A stretch of DNA of 64,000 nt, taken from contig NZ_SLWS01000004.1 in NCBI RefSeq assembly GCF_004345645.1, positions 806,001-870,000 of the forward strand, given 5' to 3'. Below the pieces are notes generated by a model. It saw only the letters and a program-made list of their open reading frames with translations. It was not told the DNA's origin and did not search any database. Positions 59,742-64,000 of this stretch are shown here, one piece after another. Each line of letters opens with the position of its first letter. The first letter of the stretch is position 1. The stretch comes from Actinocrispum wychmicini (lineage in GTDB: Bacteria; Actinomycetota; Actinomycetes; Mycobacteriales; Pseudonocardiaceae). The position numbers and the translations under genes were made by a program.

Positions 59742-59788
59742 GGTCCCTGCGGGTACCTTGTTCATCGGGTACCCGTAGGGACCTTTTT
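59742..59788 (+). terminator. Rho-independent terminator
   Basis: A 16-bp stem (GGTCCCTGCGGGTACC with its complement at 59768-59783, one wobble) and a 10-nt loop are followed by TTTTT. This is the clearest intrinsic terminator in the window. It separates the P450 transcript from the exporter operon. Confidence 0.88.
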
Positions 59789-59974
59789 CGCAGCTGTATC
59801 AGCCCTCAACGGTCATGACATCCACCGATCGGTTGATGTCGGCCGCCGGGTGGTGGAGGTGGGGGTCAGCCCGGGACCGCCACCAAGTCGACCCCGGCGG
59901 TTGATCAATGCGGCGCGGATGAGGGCCACAGTGGGTACCGCAGTCGACGAGAGATCCAGGAGGGCGGGCGGGCG

Positions 59975-60883
59975 ATGCCGGTCATCGAGGTCAACCAGTT
60001 GCACAAGGAGTACGGCGACCATGTCGCCGTCGACGACGTGTCCTTCAGTGTGGAGAAGGGCGAGATCTTCGGCATTCTCGGTCCGAACGGCGCGGGCAAG
60101 ACCACCACGGTGGAGTGCGTCGAAGGGCTGCGCAAGCCGGACGGCGGCACGATCCGGGTCCTCGGGTTCGACCCGGTCAAGGACCGCCGCAAGCTGGTCA
60201 CCCGGATCGGGGTGCAGCTGCAGGAGAGCCACCTGCCGGAGCGGATCAAGGTGTGGGAGGCGCTGGACCTGTACAGCGCGTTCTACCCGAACCCCGCGAA
60301 CTGGGAGGAGCTGATCGACGAGTGGGGTCTCGCGGAGAAGCGCGACACGTACTTCAGCAAGCTGTCCGGCGGCCAGAAGCAGCGGTTGTTCATCGCGTTG
60401 GCGCTGGTCGGCAACCCGGAGGTGGCGTTCCTCGACGAGCTGACCACCGGTCTTGACCCGCAGGCCCGCCGGGACACGTGGGAGCTGATCGAGAACATCC
60501 GCAGCAAGGGTGTCACGGTCGTGCTGGTCACGCATTTCATGGAGGAGGCCGAGCGGCTGTGTGACCGGCTGGCCATCATCGACCGGGGCAAGGTGGTGGC
60601 GATCGACTCGCCGGCCGGCCTGGTGTCCCGGGTGGACGCGACCCAGCGGATGCGGTTCAAGCCGTCCATCCCGTTGGACGACAAGATGCTGACGGACCTC
60701 CCTGAGGTGGTCAGCCTGACCCACAACGGCCCGCACGTGCTGATCACCGGCACCGGCAACCTGGTCCAGGCGGTCGCGTCGGTGCTGGCGCGCAACCAGA
60801 TCCTGGCCGAGGAGCTCCGGGTCGACCAGTCCAGCCTGGACGACGCGTTCGTCGCGCTCACCGGCCGCAAGTTCCAGAACTGA
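59975..60883 (+). CDS. ABC exporter ATP-binding protein (DrrA-like)
   Basis: 302 residues from ATG at 59975. Walker A GPNGAGKTT, signature LSGGQKQRL and Walker B VAFLDELTTGLD (an Asp-Glu pair with TTGLD) are intact, and THFMEEAERLCDRLAI is typical of the multidrug/antibiotic DrrA/NatA group. The C-terminal 80 residues form the regulatory extension of that group. With the permease 22 bp downstream it probably exports the cluster product and gives self-resistance. Confidence 0.92.
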   Translation: MPVIEVNQLHKEYGDHVAVDDVSFSVEKGEIFGILGPNGAGKTTTVECVEGLRKPDGGTIRVLGFDPVKDRRKLVTRIGVQLQESHLPERIKVWEALDLYSAFYPNPANWEELIDEWGLAEKRDTYFSKLSGGQKQRLFIALALVGNPEVAFLDELTTGLDPQARRDTWELIENIRSKGVTVVLVTHFMEEAERLCDRLAIIDRGKVVAIDSPAGLVSRVDATQRMRFKPSIPLDDKMLTDLPEVVSLTHNGPHVLITGTGNLVQAVASVLARNQILAEELRVDQSSLDDAFVALTGRKFQN

Positions 60884-60905
60884 CCGCAGAGGAGGCAAGC
60901 CAGAC

Positions 60906-61631
60906 ATGCACGCATTCCGCAAGCTCGTGGGGACCGAGCTCAAGGTGACGGTCCGGGACGCGCCGGTCGCGCTCGTCGCGGTCATCTTCCCGGCGGCGAT
61001 CGTGGCCATCTTCGGCGCGATCGCCAAGCCGGGCGAGAGCTCCGACCCGTTGAAGTACTTCTACCAGCCGATGAGCCTGGCGATGGGCATCGGGGTGCTG
61101 TCGTTCAGCCTGATGGCCACGGAAATGGCCACCTACCGGGAAAAGGGCATCCTGCGCCGGCTGGCGACCACGCCGGTGAACCCGTCCCGGCTGCTGGGCG
61201 CGCAGCTGGTCACCAACCTGATCATCGCGTGCGCCGCGGTGATCGCGGTGGTGCTGCTGGGTTCACTGGCGTTCGGCTTCCCGTGGCCGGGCGACGCGCT
61301 GGCGTTCCTGGTGACGATCGTGCTGAGCCTCGGCGCGCTGCTGGGCATCGGCACGTTCATCGCGGCGGTGGCGCCGGCGAGCCGGGTCGCGACCGGTATC
61401 GGCGTCGGGTTCTACTTCGTGAACCTGGTCCTCGGCGGCATCTTCGTGCCGAAGGAGCAGCTGCCCGCGGCGCTGTCCAACATCGGTGACTACTCGCCGC
61501 TCGGGGCCATGCTGGCGGCGCTGCGGCAGGCGTGGGCCGGCCACTGGCCGATGCCGTTACACCTGATCGTCCTGGGCGTGTGCGCGGTCCTGTTCGGTGG
61601 TCTGGCGATCAAACTGTTCCGTTGGGAGTGA
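60906..61631 (+). CDS. ABC-2 type exporter permease (DrrB-like)
   Basis: 241 residues from ATG at 60906 with GAGGAGGCAAGCCAGAC upstream. Six hydrophobic segments and the EKGILRRLATTPVNPSRLL loop, the conserved cytoplasmic motif of ABC-2 permeases, are seen. It pairs with the ATPase just upstream. Its stop is followed by an inserted element 3 bp later, so the element sits outside the coding region. Confidence 0.92.
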   Translation: MHAFRKLVGTELKVTVRDAPVALVAVIFPAAIVAIFGAIAKPGESSDPLKYFYQPMSLAMGIGVLSFSLMATEMATYREKGILRRLATTPVNPSRLLGAQLVTNLIIACAAVIAVVLLGSLAFGFPWPGDALAFLVTIVLSLGALLGIGTFIAAVAPASRVATGIGVGFYFVNLVLGGIFVPKEQLPAALSNIGDYSPLGAMLAALRQAWAGHWPMPLHLIVLGVCAVLFGGLAIKLFRWE

Positions 61632-61634
61632 GAA

Positions 61635-61803
61635 CCAGGGCGTGTCTCGAGGTCCCCGTCCGCGATAGCCGGGCCGGATGCGGTCCCTGACGCCACCGCC
61701 GGCACGCCCAAAGACAACCAGTATTCGCGGCGTACCGGCGGCGACGTCAGGAACCGCCCCGATCCCGACTCTCATCGAACGGGGACCTCGAGACACGCCC
61801 TGG
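61635..61803 (+). mobile_element. 163-bp MITE-like element, copy 3
   Basis: Core 61638-61800 is flanked by CA and TG, both one transition from TA. Its 22-bp terminal inverted repeats are perfect, beginning GGGCGTGTCTCGAGGTCCCC. They differ from copy 2 at three positions, and each change is mirrored in the opposite arm. The interior next to the left arm is identical to copy 2 over about 35 bp. It lies between the exporter and malonyltransferase-like genes. Confidence 0.9.
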
Positions 61804-61815
61804 GAAATCTTCTAG

Positions 61816-61845
61816 GTCCCGCGTGCTAGCGCCGGCACGCGGGAC
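61816..61845. terminator. 11-bp perfect hairpin
   Basis: GTCCCGCGTGC and GCACGCGGGAC enclose an 8-nt loop, just after the inserted element and 25 bp before the malonyltransferase-like start. Without a U-tract it may end exporter transcripts. TACCGT follows, 7 nt before the next GTG, so the downstream gene appears to start its own leaderless message. Confidence 0.5.
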
Positions 61846-61869
61846 GGTCGCTGTCCTACCGTCCCGGAC

Positions 61870-62820
61870 GTGACCCTTGGCTACCTCCTCGGCGCGGCCA
61901 TCTCGGACCCGGATCCGCGGCACGGTGCCGAACTCTACGAGGCGTTCCCCGTTGTCCGGCGGACGTACGACGAGGTGCAGGCGTGGACCGGCATCCCGGC
62001 GGAGCGGATCCTCACCGGCGACTTCGCTGCCGACAATGACCACGAACGGTTCGCGTTCGCGGGTATCCGGCTGGCCACCCTCGCGTTCGGCATCCACGAC
62101 CTGCTGGCCGACCGGGAGGTCCACCCGGGCGCGGTCGGCGGGATCAGCCTGGGTGGGCTGATCAGCAGCTGCCTGGCCGGGGCGTTGGGGCGTCGGGACC
62201 TGTTCGAGCTTCTGGTCCAGGAAGGCAGGACCCCTGCGCGGGACACGACCCCTCAAGGCGCCGCCATCGCGTTCATCCCCGCCGACGAGGACCACACCCA
62301 GTACTACGCCGACCCGGATGTCCACCTGGGCGGCGACTTCGGGCTGCTGGTCGACGGGTCACGGCGGCTGCTGATGCTGTCCGGCACCCGCGCGGCGCTC
62401 GACCGCGTCGCCGCGCAGGCGGCGCCCGGGGTGGTGAGCGTGATCGAGAACCAGTCGCTCGCCGTGCATTCGCCGCTGCGCCAGTACGCCAGCGACTTCA
62501 TGGCGCCGCACGTAGCCGCCCTGCCGTTGAGCGATCCCAAGCTCCCGTTGTGCTCGTTCCTCGAACAGAAGACCCTGACGACTGCGGACGAAGTGCGGGA
62601 TCTGTTCGTCCGCAACAAGACCCACACGATGAGCCTGGTGCACGTGGTCAACGAGTTGCGTGCCCAAGGCACCAGGTTGGCGTTCGTGCTCGGCCCGTCG
62701 CTGCCGGAAGGCGCCATCAGGTTCCCGTTCCCGGTCGTCCACATCAAGACCCCCGAGCAGCTCACCCAGGCCATGACCGCGATGTACGAGTACGGCGTGG
62801 GCATGCCGTCCACTGTCTGA
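61870..62820 (+). CDS. Malonyl-CoA:ACP transacylase-like protein
   Basis: 316 residues from GTG at 61870, probably leaderless. The acyltransferase nucleophile Ser93 is in GGISLGG (usually GHSLG) and the partner His200 in LAVHSPLR. The protein is FabD-like in length and fold pattern. It would load a malonyl or related unit onto a carrier protein in trans. The Ile in place of His before the Ser, and the biosynthetic setting, suggest a specialised substrate. It leads the last operon of the window. Confidence 0.8.
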   Translation: MTLGYLLGAAISDPDPRHGAELYEAFPVVRRTYDEVQAWTGIPAERILTGDFAADNDHERFAFAGIRLATLAFGIHDLLADREVHPGAVGGISLGGLISSCLAGALGRRDLFELLVQEGRTPARDTTPQGAAIAFIPADEDHTQYYADPDVHLGGDFGLLVDGSRRLLMLSGTRAALDRVAAQAAPGVVSVIENQSLAVHSPLRQYASDFMAPHVAALPLSDPKLPLCSFLEQKTLTTADEVRDLFVRNKTHTMSLVHVVNELRAQGTRLAFVLGPSLPEGAIRFPFPVVHIKTPEQLTQAMTAMYEYGVGMPSTV

Positions 62821-62831
62821 GGGGGAGCGCA

Positions 62832-63887
62832 GTGTCTCTGACCGATCACTGGCTGGGTATCGATCTGGACGCGTGGACGCGGCATGTCGTGCGCCGGCAT
62901 TTCAACCCGGAGCTGGGCAGCCCGTACTGGCTGAAGCGCGCGACCGAGCTGCCGTTCGACCCGTTGAGCGTCAACACCTACGACGACCTGGTGAAGTTCG
63001 GGCCGTTCCGGCTCGGCGACCTGCGCGGCAGCGACCCGGCCGAGCTGGTTCCACGCGCGGTGCCCAGGCCGTTGGCCGGGCGGATCTGGGAGTCCGGTGG
63101 CACCACCGGCGACCCTGTGCGCGTGTTCTACACCGAGGACATGATGACGCACCGGACCGAGTGGCGCCGCTGGTCGTTCGTGGCCGACGGGTTCCTGCCG
63201 GGCCGGAGCTGGCTGCAGGCGACGCCGAGCGGGCCGCACCAGATCGGCAACGGCGCGCTCGAGATCTCCCAGCTGCTGGCCGGCCTGGTGTACGGCATCG
63301 ACATGGATCCGCGCTGGATCAAACGGCTGATCCGGGACGGGCGACTCGCCGAACTCCAGGTATACACTGTACACATCCTCGCCCAGATGACCGATATCCT
63401 GAACTCACAACGGATCCACTACCTCAACACGACCCCGGCGCTGCTGCGCGCGCTGATCAACGAGAGCCCGCAGCTGGTCGCCCGGCTCGACGGGGTACGC
63501 CTGGGCGGCACACACATGAGCCCGGAGATGTACCGCGAGTTCGTCGAAGCGCTCGACGGCGGGATCGTGCGTTCGGGCTACGGCAACACGTTCGGCAACG
63601 CGGTGAGCCTGCCGCCGGAGAACGACGGCGAAGTCCTGCCGTACGTCCCGACCTACCCGCAGGTGACGATGTCCGTTGTGGACCCGGCGGACTGGACGTC
63701 CGTGGTCGCCCCCGGCAAGTCCGGGCAGCTGCGGCTGACGGTCCTGCACGAGGACCTCCTGCTGCCCAACATCCTCGAACGCGACGAGGCGACCCGGTAC
63801 GACACCGGTGGACGCTGGCCGGTCGACGGGGTCGCCAACGTGAAACCCCTGCAAGTGAGCAAAGCGGCGCCGGAGGGACTGTACTGA
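62832..63887 (+). CDS. PaaK-like (phenylacetate-CoA ligase family) AMP-forming enzyme
   Basis: 351 residues from GTG at 62832 (GAGGGGGAGCGCA upstream), 11 bp after the malonyltransferase-like stop. The P-loop is ESGGTTGDPVRVFYT, and GYGNTFGNAV and YDTGGRW match the later adenylation motifs. It is about 80 residues shorter than PaaK and ends soon after the hinge, so the mobile C-terminal domain is small or absent. It may activate a carboxylic acid and hand it to a carrier or amine. It overlaps the next gene by one base (TGATG). Confidence 0.8.
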   Translation: MSLTDHWLGIDLDAWTRHVVRRHFNPELGSPYWLKRATELPFDPLSVNTYDDLVKFGPFRLGDLRGSDPAELVPRAVPRPLAGRIWESGGTTGDPVRVFYTEDMMTHRTEWRRWSFVADGFLPGRSWLQATPSGPHQIGNGALEISQLLAGLVYGIDMDPRWIKRLIRDGRLAELQVYTVHILAQMTDILNSQRIHYLNTTPALLRALINESPQLVARLDGVRLGGTHMSPEMYREFVEALDGGIVRSGYGNTFGNAVSLPPENDGEVLPYVPTYPQVTMSVVDPADWTSVVAPGKSGQLRLTVLHEDLLLPNILERDEATRYDTGGRWPVDGVANVKPLQVSKAAPEGLY

Positions 63888-64000
63888 TGCGGGTCGCCGT
63901 GATCGGCGCCGGCGTGATCGGCGCGTCGGTGACGTACCACCTCGCCAAGCGGGGAGTCGAAGTCCACTGCTTCGACCGCGCGACCACTGCCGGATCGGGC
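63887..64000 (+). CDS. FAD-dependent oxidoreductase, D-amino-acid oxidase/glycine oxidase-like (cut by right edge)
   Basis: Only the first 38 residues are present, from ATG at 63887. VAVIGAGVIGASVTYHLAKRG is the GxGxxG FAD-binding start of the DAO fold in outline, with the ribose-binding acidic residue in HCFDRA. Translational coupling to the PaaK-like gene places it in the same pathway. Substrate and length are unknown. Confidence 0.8.
   Translation, partial: MRVAVIGAGVIGASVTYHLAKRGVEVHCFDRATTAGSG

Larger units (their letters stand above)
59482..59974. other. 493-bp gap between P450 and exporter genes
   Basis: No gene is seen. It holds a 160-bp MITE-like element (59490-59649), a hairpin CTTGGCCGC / GCGGCCAAG (59678-59706), a strong intrinsic terminator (59742-59788) and about 180 bp of exporter leader with TTGATC near 59900 as a possible -35 element. 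The exporter start has GAGGGCGGGCGGGCG upstream. Confidence 0.6.

Noticed and set aside
61870..62820. Possible link of the malonyltransferase-like gene to a trans-AT polyketide synthase.
   Set aside because: No ketosynthase module or carrier protein is present in the window, so a PKS cannot be supported from this sequence.

Overview
The window reads as the chromosome of a high-GC actinomycete, most likely of the order Pseudonocardiales. Evidence is the very high GC in third codon positions, GTG/TTG starts, many ATGA/GTGA stop-start overlaps, several apparently leaderless promoters (TAnnnT about 5-8 nt before the start codon) and the gene families present. I see no rRNA, tRNA, CRISPR array, replication origin or intact transposase gene. 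About 58 protein genes are supported, plus two decayed gene remnants.

Layout. 1-1700: an azoreductase (cut by the left edge) diverging from a TetR regulator over twin operators, then a gap with a large hairpin and an azoreductase remnant. 1697-10373: a homoprotocatechuate (HPA) meta-cleavage operon (HpaD, HpaE, a DapA-type aldolase, a GntR regulator and an FAH-RraA fusion), followed by an aldehyde dehydrogenase divergent from a GMC alcohol oxidase. 10447-17914: a set of oxidoreductases, a hydrolase and an O-methyltransferase whose promoters share a TCTAC-N4-GTAGA site with a TetR gene at 17274. 17945-30337: amidohydrolase, two MoaF-like proteins, two SDRs, a Liv-type ABC uptake system, an AraC regulator and a two-subunit molybdenum hydroxylase, which looks like catabolism of an imported, probably aromatic, compound. 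32927-34388: a small unknown protein and a CDF metal exporter.

34448-36451 encodes an unusual EAD-like / ubiquitin-like / GT4 glycosyltransferase fusion. 36527-42410 is a carbohydrate-acid operon (secreted beta-helix protein, MFS, ROK regulator, enolase-superfamily enzyme, SDR). 42455-51966 holds ankyrin, PKD/beta-propeller, haloacetate-dehalogenase-like, CGNR, VIT-vWA, MerR, AraC and SnoaL-like genes. From 52067 to the right edge runs a probable biosynthetic cluster: KASIII-like acyltransferase, acyl-CoA dehydrogenase and stand-alone adenylation enzyme (the gene set used to make carrier-bound pyrrole-2-carboxylate from proline), methyltransferase, P450, drug-type ABC exporter, malonyltransferase-like protein, PaaK-like ligase and an FAD oxidase cut by the edge. 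A GH20 hexosaminidase sits inside this stretch.

The most striking non-coding feature is a family of three 163-bp inverted-repeat elements (30347, 39606, 61635) with TA target duplications. One lies inside the ROK gene and adds exactly 55 codons in frame. Another sits between the molybdenum hydroxylase subunits and leaves both the upstream stop codon and the downstream Shine-Dalgarno intact. A second, unrelated MITE-like element lies at 59490-59649.
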